Counted from the stretch's first letter, positions 22,482 to 33,190 are shown. The stretch is DNA of 64,000 nucleotides from Chionoecetes opilio (GCA_016584305.1 JACEEZ010019858.1:107501-171500), one strand, 5' to 3'. Numbers and translations are program-made. The notes: generated by a model not told the origin, from the sequence alone.

Positions 22482-23946
22482 ACTATAGTCTATTCACTTA
22501 AGCTGGATTCCTGGGAGCGGCTCGATGCCTAGGCGAGTATGTAACGACGTCGCTGATTGGCTGATAGCCTCGGGCAGGGTGGCGATGGTGGTGGTACTTG
22601 CCTCGCCGCAACCCAAAACCCTTGCGTTGCCTCAGAAAAATATTCATATTTCTTGGCTTTACTCATCTCTTACACAAGATAGGCCTATTTTGTTTGCATC
22701 AGTAAATCAGGCAGTGATTGTTCAACAACAACACGCCATTCATAACTCAATAGGGTAAAAAATAAAGTCATGACTGACTATCACAAGAGTAGGCAGACTT
22801 TTAGGTTTTCAGTGCATTGAAATGTTGTACTCCTACCCGATATAACCAAGCTACCAGATAATAGTTATGAAAGCTGAGTTTACCATCGTGTTCATAAGAC
22901 ATTGCTGCATATCATGAGCATAAAAAAAATACAGTAAGACGACACTAATATTAAGATAATTAAAGGAAAGTAAAAGAGTGTATAAACATTATTTCTTGCT
23001 TATTTTGCTTCAACTCGCTCTAACTCCATAAGTTTTGGTCACATTCAATTTTCAAGAACTGTTTCAAAATCCTTATACTTTTCCGCTTCCTGTGGTATGT
23101 AGCACGTACCAATAAGGAAAAGAGCAGGTGGTCAAAATGGCTAAGAAAGTTAAACTGTCTCAAACTGGTGCCGTGACGGGTGGAGCCTCTGATAGCTCTC
23201 CCGAAAACAGTCTCTCCTATATAGGGAGCAATGCTCACCCGTCACTGTGCCAGTTTGCAGTAGTAGTTTTAACTTTCTTAGCCATTTTGACCACCTACTC
23301 TTTTCCTTATTGGTACGTGCTACATACCACAGGAAGCGGAAAAGTATAAGGATTTTGAAACAGTTCTTGAAAATTGAATGTGACCAAAACTTATGGAGTT
23401 AGAGCGAGTTGAAGCAAAATAAGCAAGAAATAATGTTTATACACTCTTTTACTTTCCTTTAATTATCTTAATATTAGTGTCGTCTTACTGTATTTTTTTT
23501 ATGCTCATGATATGCAGCAATGTCTTATGAACACGATGGTAAACTCAGCTTTCATAACTATTATCTGGTAGCTTGGTTATATCGGGTAGGAGTACAACAT
23601 TTCAATGCACTGAAAACCTAAAAGTCTGCCTACTCTTGTGATAGTCAGTCATGACTTTATTTTTTACCCTATTGAGTTATAAATGGCGTGTTGTTGTTGA
23701 ACAATCACTGCCTGATTTACTGCTGCAAACAAAATAGGCCTATCTTGTGTAAAAGATGAGTAAAGCCAAGAAATATGAATATTTTTCTGAGGCAACGCTA
23801 GGGTTTTGGGTTGCGGCGAGGCAAGTACCACCACCATCGCCACCCAGCCCGAGTCTATCAGCCAATCAGCGACGTCCTTACAAACTCGGCTAGGCAGCGA
23901 GCAGCTCCCAGCCCAGGAATCCAGGCTTAAGTGAATAGACTATAGT
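22482..23946. repeat. 1.47-kb palindrome (fold-back) in intron 1
   Basis: ACTATAGTCTATTCACTTAA at 22482 is mirrored by TTAAGTGAATAGACTATAGT ending 23946. Arms of about 700 bp are almost identical (TCATGACTGACTATCAC against GTGATAGTCAGTCATGA). The centre near 23212 has a loop of about 55 bp between CGTGACGGGTG and CACCCGTCACTG. ORFs of 72-77 codons in it mirror one another and are not genes. Confidence 0.92.
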
Positions 23947-23974
23947 ATAGGGTTGCATTACAAATGTTTATTTC

Positions 23975-24326
23975 AATTTTTTTATTTTTTATTTTTTTTA
24001 CATCTGTGCCTATAGTGCCTGTAGGCAGTGGTGACCCAGGGCTCGGATGGTAGGCTCTGGAGGTTTATTTGAGGGCTCTGATGGTTGGTCCTCGCCCGTG
24101 GTGGCGCAGGCAGGATTCTTATAGTGACGCCTGTGATTAGAGGCTCATGCCGCCCCCCTGTGTCCTCCGATGCACTCGCAATCGAAGGTAGAGTTGATGG
24201 GCAGGGCATGTGGGTGTTCTTAGGCCACTCAACGGTGCAGAAAGGTTTTGGTTTTCTTCGGGGATCGAACTCGGGTCACCGAGAACGCCAGTCGGAGACG
24301 CTAACCACTCCGCTACCGCCTCCCCA
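23975..24326 (-). mobile_element. tRNA-derived SINE, family A, copy 3
   Basis: T-rich start (A tail), then TGCCTATAGTGCCTGTAGGC, the common body, and box B and box A in reverse (GGATCGAACTC near 24260, CCACTCCGCTACC at about 24305-24317). It abuts the palindrome that ends at 23946. Confidence 0.88.
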
Positions 24327-24480
24327 AACTAAACTAATTGACAATATAAACTACAATAACAACAAACTAATTGCAGTAGTTACTCTATAATTCTGTAACA
24401 TAGTGTACATTACTATGATACCTGAAAAAGGAAATAAGTATGGAACAGAGAGAAATGTCATTTGTCTAAAATTTCTAAAT

Positions 24481-24585
24481 ACAGGAGAACCTCGTTTATC
24501 CGGCACCCGCGGGGGGGGAGCGCATGCCGGATAACTCATTTTGCCGTTGTTTTGAGAGTTACTCTTATGGAATCCCCCAAAATCC

Positions 24586-24616
<31 letters not shown>

Positions 24617-24940
24617 CCCATCACAAGGAACTGGCCAAGGGCACGACAAAAATGGGTAACACAAAGGCCGCTTAGTTGCCAGTCCCTATAAAGAAGACAG
24701 TAAGAGAATAAAATTAAAAAGTGGGGTGAGCCAATTTAGTTCGGGAGGTGTCTTGTTACTCTTATTTTGAAAAGATGTAAGTCATGGGAAAGTGGAAAAA
24801 CAGAAACAGGAAGAGAGTTCCAGAGTTTATCAGTGGAAAAAAAAAAAAAAAAAAAAAAAAAGCCTGGTCGATTAGTGCCGTTGTTTTGAGGCTGCCGTTG
24901 TTTTAAATGCCGGTTAAATCCAGGTGTTTTGTTGTAACTG
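24481..24940. mobile_element. Partial pogo-like element split by a LINE 3' end
   Basis: ACAGGAGAACCTCGTTTATCC GGCAC at the left resembles pogo-like termini, but the mirror end is not clear (TGCCGGTTAAATCC near 24912 is a weak candidate). Positions 24590-24845 are a minus-strand Jockey-like 3' end: T-run, CATCACAAGGAACTGGCCAA, TATAAAGAAGACAGTAAGAG, TTCCAGAGTTTATC. Confidence 0.55.
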
Positions 24941-25179
24941 CTTTACAGGTTATATATGTAAGTATGTCCCCTTTTTGACAGCATTACATACAAATGTATA
25001 CACACCACTTAAAGAATATGTTTAAAGCAGGGAACATCTTTTTATCTTTATGTTATGTCAATGAATGGATATGATTTGATAAATTTTGCTTCTTTAGTGA
25101 CCATAAGAAAATTCACTAATATTTTTCAGTTGAAGATATTGATATTTATTTCTAGACAATTTTTTCCCTTTTATTGCAG
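24941..25179 (+). other. Intron 1 sequence before exon 2
   Basis: AT-rich intron with a polypyrimidine tract (TTTTTTCCCTTTTATTGCAG) at the acceptor. Confidence 0.7.
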
Positions 25180-25340
25180 AGTCTTGGAATCATTGGATCT
25201 ATTCCTGCTGGGCTACTGATCTTGACCTTGCTCATATTGTTGCTGTACCTGCTGACACGATGCTGCGACAATCGACCTCGCAAGCCTGGCTCCATAACCT
25301 GCCTGAAAGTCACGCTTGTTCTCTTTGCTATTTTGACATT
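25180..25340 (+). CDS. ttyh: Tweety homologue exon 2 (TM1 and most of TM2)
   Basis: Acceptor TTATTGCAG at 25171-25179 and donor GTAAGT at 25341. 161 nt continue exon 1 in phase 0 and end with two spare bases. The peptide runs SLGIIGSIPAGLLILTLLIL and on to LLTRCCDN, a hydrophobic TM1 followed by the family's cytosolic RCC-type loop, then PRKPGSITCLKVTLVLFAIL, the start of TM2. In TTYH proteins TM1 directly follows the N-terminal YQE segment, as here. The split codon (TT|G) is completed by the first base of the exon at 40873, which supports the joining. Confidence 0.88.
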
Positions 25341-25956
25341 GTAAGTAACATTGATTTTTTCTTGTCCTAACACTTATATTTAGGTCATAGGGTCAATGTA
25401 TGTAGAAAGAATGTATCACACAAGGATTTTATATGTATGTCATTGACCTTATAGAATCGCACTATAAATGAGACATACATTTTTCTTTACATGATCAATA
25501 TATAATGGCTATTAATATATAACTGGTCACTTCTGCATTTAATGTAGCTCTTACATGTGCTATATGTATATTGAAGCAGCAAATGGTCAAGTGTATACAT
25601 ACAGTGGGTTCACTAGCTTGGTGATTTCTTTGAGAAATGCTAAATCAAAAATCAAATTGATATGCAGATTTTGTTTTCAACATGCCACGCTCAAAATATA
25701 AAGTGCTGAATCTAAACTTGTTCTAGCCTCATTTATAGTGTTGATTTATATAGATTGTTGTACGCATATAATATGTAGTATAACATTTCAAAGTACTACT
25801 TGTGTCTATCCGCTCTGAATAGGAGCTAGTGCTTGTTGCCCTGCAGAAGTTTGCAAATATTAATCTAGGACCAATTGCAATGTTAGTATCATAGGTAAAC
25901 TACTGAGAAACCAGTTGGAGTTTGGCTGTTATTTATGTATACACACACACATATAC
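25341..25956 (+). other. Start of intron 2, no element recognized
   Basis: AT-rich intron ending in an (AC)n run at about 25940 where the hAT nest begins. Confidence 0.6.
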
Positions 25957-26595
25957 CAGAGGTGGGCATTTCCGCAAACATTTCCGCAAACTGCAACTTT
26001 CGCAATTGCGGAAGTCCGAATTCGTTTGCAGATTTGCAGAAGACTAAAAACTGCGGATTTGCGTTTGTGAATCTGCAAATGCAAATATGTCTGCAAATTC
26101 CCAAGTGGTCTTCTGAGTTTGAACAAGATTCCTGCACGGCTACGTGCGCCCCCACGGAAGAGTGAGGTATGCTAGGGCAGGGTTTCTCAACGTGGGCCAT
26201 ACGGCCCCCTAAGGGGGCCATGAAATTTTGCAGGGGCCACGTGGGGCTACAGAACAAATTTCATAGGTCAGATTGATAAACCTGATTTGCTATTTCACTC
26301 TTGTTATTGTCACTGGGAATATAAAATTGCATGATCTTTTTCATGGGTATAATATCTTTAAACCCAAAGTTAAATGGTGGCTAAACAGAAAATTACTCCT
26401 TTATAACCAGACACATGTTACAGCACACAATTCAAGCGAGAGGAAACTTATTTACCAGCGTCAAAATAGGACTTTTCCCTGCTACTTCTCAGTACAGCAG
26501 CTTGTGGGTGACTGAGGTTAACTTCCCCGTTAATAATATTCCGTTCGAGAAAGTTGTGACTTGTGCACCATATGTGCAACATATGTGCAACATAT

Positions 26596-27125
26596 GGTGC
26601 TGCTTCTATGGTCGGAAGGTATTGGGGGTTCAATGCCCGCTTGAAAAAAGCTGTACCTAATGTGGTTTGTATTTACTATGTTGTTCACCAGAAGCACCTG
26701 GTTGCCAAAAACCTGGCAGGACGTCTGCATGAGGCTCAAGCGTGTTACCAAGGCTGCCAACTTGATCAAAAAGAGTGCACTGCAAGATCGCCTCTACCAG
26801 CGCTTGTGCGAAGAGATTGATGAAGAATTTGAAAGACTGATATTTTACACCGAAGTCAGGTGACTGTGAAGGGCAACTGCCTGCATCGTCTTGTTGCACT
26901 TTGGGACAGTGTTATCTTGTTCTTGAGTGGAACGGAACTTGTCCCGAAACTTGCTGATGCAAAGTGTGACATCTTCTACTCGTTAGACATTTTTGACAAG
27001 CTGAATGTCCTGAAAAAGAGCCCAAAGTGAAAAAGCCCAACCTGATGTCCTGCGAGGAGGCGATCGCTGCATTCAACGGGAGAATCAAGCTGTTCTGGTT
27101 GAACAGGAGGTGGGAGGTCTGGAGG
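26596..27125 (+). pseudogene. ZBED5-like hAT transposase, piece 1
   Basis: Reads GAASMVGRYWGFNARLKKAV, then HQKHLVAKNLAGRLHEA; after a frameshift AANLIKKSALQDRLYQRLCE and EEFERLIFYTEVR, a stop, then LSKGNCLHRLVALWDSV and LMSCEEAIAAFNGRIKLFW. Order and spacing follow the catalytic core of ZBED5/SCAND3-type transposases (H-hh-H-R-x-x-h-V/L-A-K, T-E-V-R-W-L-S-K-G). Inactivated by stop codons and indels. Confidence 0.8.
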
Positions 27126-27496
27126 TGGGATGTTTTTTTTCTTTTCTTTTTTCTTCTTCTATATTCGTGCCTATAGCACCTGTAGGCAGTTACCTCCATG
27201 GCTGGGATGGTAGGCCCTGGAGGTTCACTCGAGGACTGTGATGGTTGGCTCTCGTCCGTGGTGGTGCAGGCAGGATTTTTATAGTGACACCTGTGATTGG
27301 AGGCTCATGCTGCCCCTGTGTCCTCTGATGCACTCGCAATCAAAGGTAGAGTTAATGGGCAGCATGTGGGTGATTTTAGGCCATTCGACGCTTGCAGAAA
27401 GATCTTAAGTATATATTTGCCTTCATCGGGGATCAAACTCAGATCACCAAGTACGCCACTCGGCGACGCTAACCACTCTATTACTGCCTCTCCAGT
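27126..27496 (-). mobile_element. tRNA-derived SINE, family A, copy 4 (inside the transposase)
   Basis: T-rich tail, TGCCTATAGCACCTGTAGGC, body, and a diverged head (CTCTATTACTGCCTCTCCAG). It interrupts the transposase reading, which resumes as FPSLVSTSSDLLHDDL just downstream. Confidence 0.85.
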
Positions 27497-27655
27497 TCGC
27501 TCAGTTTCCTTCTTTGGTATCTACATCCAGTGACCTGCTTCATGATGACCTAGTCATGAATGTCGACCATCTGTAGCACCTGCATAATGATATGCAAGCT
27601 CGCTTCTCCCTTTGTCCTACCGCACACTCCCTGTAGAGTGTGCGGTAGTGGAGTA
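27497..27655 (+). pseudogene. ZBED5-like hAT transposase, piece 2
   Basis: Reads SLVSTSSDLLHDDLVMNVDH, a stop, then HNDMQARFS, the middle-to-C-terminal segment of the same transposase. A short inverted repeat (CCGCACACTCC, GGAGTGTGCGG-like) follows before the next insertion. Confidence 0.6.
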
Positions 27656-27663
27656 GGAGTAAA

Positions 27664-28418
27664 CATAGGTGGGTGTTATCGCGATAAATTATCGCGATAA
27701 TTTATCCCGATTACGATATCGGGTTATCGGTTATCCGATAATTTTTTTCCCGCGTTATCGATTCATCGGTATCGCCAATACTTTTGGTTCCAAACTAGCG
27801 ATAATCGATAATTTTATTTTTTTGGTTCCAGTTTAGCACAGGGGCGAGCCGCGTGTGCCTTGGAGGCAGAAATAGGTAGGTCCGAGCTGGGAATCGAACA
27901 ACGGTCTAAACCCAGCTAACCGTCTTGACGTCTTCTCAAAACGTTCGCTCAGCTTCAGTCTCTCACCAGCTGTTGGATGGGGAGGTGTTGCTCCTGCGCA
28001 CTCCCAGTTTTACGCGTTCTTTGATGATTTTTTTCCCTATGTTCCCGTGCTTCTTCCGTTCTAATTTATTGTGCACGTGTATATGAATGTTTGTACTATT
28101 CGGTGCTATTTTACTTAAAAACAGTACTTTTCATTAGTGAAGAGACAGGATAAACATTGACTTTAGAAGATAGTAGTCTGCAAAAGGTAAATGAAGGGTT
28201 TTCTAACAGTTTAATGATAGCATTTAAGATTTTTTATTTAAAATATCAATATCGTTATCGCTAGTATCGGAATTTTGGATTTATCGATTTATCGGTTATC
28301 GCCTTATCGGGCGATAAATTTATCGCCAGTTATCGATTATCGGTTATCATTGATAAGGTTATCGTTATCGATTTATCGGTTATCGTGATAATTTTTTTCG
28401 TTATCGCGCCCACCTATG
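27664..28418. mobile_element. hAT-like MITE rich in CGATAA/TTATCG
   Basis: CATAGGTGGGTGTTATCGCG (27664) and CGCGCCCACCTATG (ending 28418) with a perfect 8-bp duplication GGAGTAAA at 27656-27663 and 28419-28426. More than twenty TTATCG/CGATAA words cluster in the outer 150 bp at both ends. The non-coding interior includes an unrelated 400-bp core. Confidence 0.93.
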
Positions 28419-28479
28419 GGAGTAAACTCTATTTGATGCAAGTAATGTGACAAGTGGTGCCATAAAAGATGTTCAGGAC

Positions 28480-29240
28480 TACGAAACCTAAATGGAGTGG
28501 TAGATTTCTGCTGTCCAGTGTGTATAAGAAGAATCAACAGAGGGGGCCCACCAGAAGAGGAAGAGGTAGAAACTATAGAAAGAAAACTATAGAAGTGAAT
28601 GTGATGTAATAGAAGAAGTTAAACAGTTTTGCTATCTTGGTGACATGTTCGATAGCGAGGGTGGCGTGGAGAGAGCAGTAAGAAAACGAGTAACAACTAC
28701 ATGGATGAAGTGGTGGAGAGAGATAGCGGGGCTGCTGATAAACAAGAATATTCCACTGAAAAACAGAGAAGAGTATTTGAAGCATGTATAAGATCAGTTT
28801 TGCTGTATGGTTCTGAGACATGGGCTTGACGAAGAAGTTGGAGGATGTGTTGGTTGGGTGTGATAGGAGAATGTTGAGATATATGGCTGGGATCACATGG
28901 AGAGACGAAGTGTCCAGTGAAGAGGTGGCAAGAAAATGTGGATTGAAGGAGCTGAGTACAGTGCTGAGAGTAAGGCGATTGAGGTGGGTTGGGCACATGA
29001 AGAGGAGAGAAGGTGGTGAGGCATTGGGGAGAGCTGTTAGAGTGGAAGTTCCAGGTCGCCGTCCACCGGGCAGGCTAAGGAAGACATGGAGGCAGTGTGT
29101 TGAAGGGGATCTGGCAGCATTGCTGATTGAAGAAGTTGAGGCAACGGATAGATATAGTTGGAAGCGTATCATCGGCCGTCTTAACCTCATAACAATTATG
29201 GGAAAAACTGATGTTAAACAGAAAGAAGAAGAAGAAGCTT
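28480..29240 (+). pseudogene. RTE-like LINE, C-terminal fragment
   Basis: A degraded reading (FCYLGDMFDSEGG, then RKRVTTTWMKWWREIAGLL, frameshift, LYGSETWA-type motif) leads into an open stretch 28820-29240 containing DRRMLRYMAGITWRDEVSSE, RRLRWVGHMKRREGGEALGR and KTWRQCVEGDL. The sequence R-hhR-WhGHh-x-R and G-R-P-x-x-R-x-x-K-TW is the post-RT end of RTE-like ORF2. It ends in a short GAAGAAGAAG tail, as expected for this clade. Confidence 0.8.
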
Positions 29241-29508
29241 CTCTGACCTCCTCCAAATGACAGGGCCACACTATTTTGAGGATCCATTCCTTGCCGATGC
29301 ATCTGATGTTGATATCACTCAACAAGAAAACTTCATAAAACGACAGAACAGCTCAAGCGAGGTTGAAACGTGGAGGATGCCAGAAGCTGAAGATGAGCGA
29401 AGAAATGCGTAAGAGGTACCCTTTACTCTGGAAAGATGAGAAGTTGCTCTTGTGTGCCTTTCCACCATCCTACTTAGTTGAGTCAGGCTTCAGTTAAGCT
29501 ATTTCTCT
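29241..29508 (+). pseudogene. ZBED5-like hAT transposase, piece 3
   Basis: Reads DLLQMTGPHYFEDPFLADAS, QQENFIKRQNSSSEVETW and, in another frame, SEEMRKRYPLLWKDEKLLLC followed by AFPPSYLVESGFS. The last part is the FPTSYLCE-x-x-FS-like motif near the C-terminus of ZBED5-type transposases. The next insertion begins eight bases later. Confidence 0.75.
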
Positions 29509-29516
29509 ACTGTCGA

Positions 29517-31642
29517 CGGTGGCGGTCCTGGCTTGTGTGGCGCCCTGGGCGAACCCTAACCCCCCCCCCCCCCCCCCCCATGCTGCTTTTACAAAAAAAA
29601 GTCAAAATTCAAGACAATTTTTTTTTCTTCAAGATATTAGAAACCCAAAAATTATATCTGTAGCATTTCAAATAGTGCAGCAATAATAAATGATATAGTA
29701 TATAGAACAATAAATATACAACATAAATACCAAAATAATGAAATGTAACTAAAGTTATATACAAGCATAAAAACAAAAACAAGCAAATAGATAAAATTGT
29801 AGTTTATACAAATGAAATAGAGAAGCAAATTACTATAGACAGGAATTATAACAATTGTAAGAAAAGGCAATTGTAGAAGGCTCCTCATCCTGGCTAATGC
29901 CAGATCGAGGGTGTTCAAAAATATTTCAGAAGTGCCCTTGAATTTACAATAAATCATTATATTAGTCTGACTGAATATATTTGTTGCACAACAAAATCAC
30001 ACGATTGCACAATATCTTAACTCAGAATAAGAAGGAAACCATACACCATACAGCATATTAAGCTAATTGAAGGCATGGTATCCCACAAGACTCAACATAT
30101 CACAAATGATACAAAATATAAGCACAATACAGACATGGGCGCACCCAGTTGGGGCACCCATAGTCCCCTTTGCCAAGGGGGCCATGCCCCCCCCCCGAAA
30201 TTTTCCTCCTTGTAAGAAATCAGAATATACTAACAGTAGGTTAAAAAAAATGGATCACATGAAGATCCACCACCCCAGCTACACTTGGGGTGACTAATCT
30301 TCATGTAGGTGAGAGTGGTTTAATAACCCAGTTAGGTTACGTAACCAATGTCCAAGTTAGGTTAGTGAAATAGTGGAAGGTTTGGTGCCCCCCCCCCAGT
30401 TAGGTCCTGATAGTATTGGTCAATATGGAGTATTGTGTCATATGTCACTAAGTGGATAAAAGGTTGGTAAGACTTGGGTGGCAGATCTTCAGATGGTAAA
30501 ATTGGGGTGGCGAATCTTCATGTGATCCAAAAAAATGATCAAAGGTTCTAGCGATGTGACCTCGTCACCTGGCTGTGAACACCTATTTTCATTTGGTCGC
30601 ACTTATGATTCATGTAATGCCTTGGACAAGCATCTAACACTACCAAAACTATTGTTTCAGTAGCAGAAATATGAAATTAAGCCTGAAAAGGGAATCAGCT
30701 GATGGCGGGGTAATTTACCATCCATTTGCTAGCGAGAAATCTGGCGAGTTTACTATACTGCTGGTGAAAACAAAAATATTCCCCTCCCCCACCCCGAAAA
30801 AAAATCCTTGGTGCGCCTTTAGAAGTCTTAAGTTAGCCTACAGCATTGGAAATTTCCCTTACTGGGTTCAGAACCAAGGATATTCATTACAAGCACAGGA
30901 AACTATAATGATGTCACCTACCAAATCAGTAATGGGTTAGTTTAGTTGTAATGGTTTGTGGCAGGCTACACACACTTGCAAAATTGAAATGAATGCATTG
31001 GTTGTATCACATTTGAATTTGCAATGCTAGTTTGGCTTGGTAATGATAAACAAGCTATAACTTGCGATGATTGGTACTACATTTTCACATGTAATCCATA
31101 GCAACAACAGGATGAAGCAACCATTGCATGATTCGTTTTTCCTCTCTATTTTACATAACTGCATCAACATACTCAATCTATACTGAGGTGATGACATAGA
31201 CTATGCATATTTTATGGTCTTCCGTGTTCGTGCTCTTATTATGAATATGTGTTGTATGATAATGCGGCCACACTGAGTTAGGCCATAGCTGTTCCGTAGC
31301 CAATGTTGTAAAGGCGCGTGTACTCCTCACGTGCAGGTTGTCAATATAAATAGGACTAAGACTTGACCTGGCCTACCCGAGGGGCCAAGATAAAATGGGT
31401 TGACTATAGACTAAATCTATGGATTATGAATAATGGAAGCGACTGCAGGAAGCCGGACACACTGCTCCAAAGCTCTGCGCACAATCAGCTGATCAGCGAT
31501 GCGCTCCACTTGCCGCCATTAGTTACAAGATTTGTTATTATTATTATTATTTAATACTTTTTTTCCGGGCACTCCATGCCACCCCCTCGACGATGCCGCC
31601 CTGGGCGATTGCCCATGTCGTCCATGCCTAGGACCGCCACTG
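29517..31642. mobile_element. Non-autonomous hAT element inside the transposase
   Basis: CGGTGGCGGTCCTGGC (29517) and TAGGACCGCCACTG (ending 31642), with a perfect 8-bp duplication ACTGTCGA at 29509-29516 and 31643-31650. Both ends carry GCCCTGGGCGA. The interior has no recognizable transposase. It contains a smaller inverted repeat (30243-30540) and a C-run at 29561. Confidence 0.93.
30243..30540. repeat. Inverted repeat (MITE-like) within the hAT element
   Basis: TGGATCACATGAAGATCC at the left is mirrored by GAATCTTCATGTGATCCA at the right. Internally AGATTAGTCACCCC-type and GGGTGGCAGATCTTC words repeat. No duplication is evident. Confidence 0.65.
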
Positions 31643-31650
31643 ACTGTCGA

Positions 31651-31780
31651 AGACTAAAAACCGCCTTGATATCGGGGAGGCGATATACGTCTCACTCTGA
31701 TGACGCTTGAGCCAAACATTGACAAGTTGGCAGCCCTGCACATGTTGCAGGGATCATTGCATTGAAAAGTGTTGAAGACA
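31651..31780 (+). pseudogene. ZBED5-like hAT transposase, piece 4 (C-terminus)
   Basis: Reads LTLEPNIDKLAALHMLQG after the insertion, the terminal segment of the transposase (x-P-x-I-x-x-L-x-x-x-x-Q). The reading frame differs from piece 3. Confidence 0.6.
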
Positions 31781-32039
31781 GATGCTGATTGTTCATGGAT
31801 TCCTTGCTGTTTTATAAATATTTGTGAGATTTTTCAATTTTTTATAAATCCAAATTATGAAGTCCATTGATTTACAACTGGAGTAGAAGTTTCAAGTCCA
31901 TAGTTCTATTCAAACTGCAATCATTACTATATCGACTTCACAAGATGCAGTAGCTCAGGGGGCCATGCGAACTCAAGTTGGCTTGGAGGGAGTCACGGCC
32001 GTAAAAAGGTTGAGAAAACCTGAACTAAAGTACTCATTG

Positions 32040-32230
32040 CCTGGATAGATGTGTTTGTTAAGTACAACATGGCCATCCCAAGCCTTGCAGGCATGGAGAG
32101 ACTGTTCTCCTAGGGGTCGGACGTTATGAAGGCTAAAAGAAAGAGTCTGACCTCTGACAATTTTGAGAGTGGTCTTCATGAAGGGGAACATGGACCTGCT
32201 CAATATGGAGTTGTCACCAGAAGACTCTTA
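32040..32230 (+). pseudogene. hAT transposase C-terminal dimerisation (hATC) remnant
   Basis: Reads WIDVFVKYNMAIPSLAGMER LFS, a stop in place of a residue, then DVMKAKRKSLTSDNFE and, after a frameshift, KGNMDLLNMELSPEDS. The pattern YN-x-x-hPSx-x-x-x-ERLFS-x-G-x-D-h-x-K-x-KR is the hATC signature. It lies outside the inner element and inside the outer one, so it belongs to the 25957-32660 hAT. Confidence 0.75.
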
Positions 32231-32689
32231 GTAAGGAGTCTGAGGACTGAGGGCCTGATTTCATATCAATAACATATATTTTGGATTGTAGTGTACCTAG
32301 GCTATATTATTATTTCCCATTAGTTTGCACTGAAGTTGATCTATTGAGTAAGGAGACACAATGAGGATAGAGACGAAATATGAGCTATAATAATATATGT
32401 GGGGCGCTGAAAGGAAAATATGATAATCTACTAATAAGTACTGCATATATTTACATTAGTGAGTTACTGAATAATAAAATATTTTGCTACATTACTAAGT
32501 GTTTTACTTTTGCATTTTATGCAGTTTAAATATCACTTAATTGGTTTGCGGACTTGCGGTTGCGGAAATGCAAATTTCAAGAAATTTGCGGACCTGCAGT
32601 GGCGGAAAGTGAGGGTTAAGGTATGCGGAAGTGGATTTTCGTTTGTGGTGCCCACCTCTGACACACACATGCTAAATTACTAAGAAAAG

Positions 32690-33020
32690 TAGAAAGTAAA
32701 GAGGACTGTGAAGATTTACAAAAGGATCTAGATAAGATCTTCAGATGGAGTCAACTATGGGAAACGGAGTTTAATGCTAAAAAGTGTAAAGTGATGGAAA
32801 TGGGCAGTAGCAAAAAGAGACAGAGAGGAAAGTATTCGATAGGAAATGAATGGATAATCAAGACAAAGGTCGAAAAAGATCTGGGAGTATGGATTACGGA
32901 CAATTTGTCACCAGAGAAGCATATAAACAAGATCACAGGAGATACATATCAGTTGCTGAGGAATATAAGAAAGGCATTCAAATATCTGGATGAAGAGATG
33001 ATTAAAGTACTCCAAAGAAA
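32690..33020 (+). pseudogene. LINE reverse-transcriptase C-terminal fragment
   Basis: Reads KDLDKIFRWSQLWETEFNAK KCKVMEMG, then KVEKDLGVWITDNLSPEKHI and LLRNIRKAFKYLDEEMI. The W-x-x-x-W-x-h-x-F-N-x-x-K-C-x-V and DLGV motifs follow the YxDD box in CR1/Jockey-type RT. Only the part after the catalytic box survives. Confidence 0.75.
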
Positions 33021-33037
33021 AAAGACTAAAGGAAAAT

Positions 33038-33190
33038 GGGGTGAGGAAAAATTATATAAAAAAAGGAATGAAAGTGATGTACACAAACATAGATGGGATA
33101 ATACCAAGAAGGCTAGAACTAAGAGATTACTTTTTAAATAAAGATCCAGACGTGGTGTGTCTAACAGAAACTAAATTAGTAGAAGATGAC
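33038..33190 (+). pseudogene. LINE endonuclease N-terminal fragment
   Basis: Reads MKVMYTNIDGIIPRRLELRD and PDVVCLTETKLV, the first motifs of an apurinic-type (EEP) endonuclease (Y-T-N-x-D, P-D-h-h-x-h-T-E-T-K). It follows an RT C-terminus directly, so the order is reversed relative to an intact ORF2. Confidence 0.7.

Larger units (their letters stand above)
26178..32022 (+). mobile_element. Inner hAT element with ZBED5-like transposase
   Basis: CAGGGTTTCTCAACGTGGGCC (26178) and GTTGAGAAAACCTG (ending 32022) are imperfect hAT termini. Adjacent GGCCATGAAATTTTGCAGGG and GGGGGCCATGCGAACTC are also mirrored. The 8-bp flanks (TGCTAGGG, AACTAAAG) agree only in part. The transposase reading is broken into four pieces by a SINE, a hAT MITE, an RTE-like fragment and a third hAT element. 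Confidence 0.75.
25957..32660 (+). mobile_element. Outer hAT element of a nested cluster
   Basis: Ends CAGAGGTGGGCA (25957) and TGCCCACCTCTG (ending 32660) are matching hAT termini inside an (AC)-rich target (flanks ACATATAC and ACACACAC). Subterminal regions are dense in TTTGCGGA/TCCGCAAA motifs on both sides. It contains a second, inner hAT (26178-32022) and its own transposase remnant at 32040-32230. Confidence 0.8.

Noticed and set aside
22525..23349. Short ORFs mirrored in the 22482-23946 palindrome
   Set aside because: They are the same sequence read in opposite directions in the two arms, with no known domain.
28573..29325. 250-codon minus-strand ORF
   Set aside because: Antisense shadow of the RTE-like LINE C-terminal fragment. 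The plus-strand reading has recognizable motifs.
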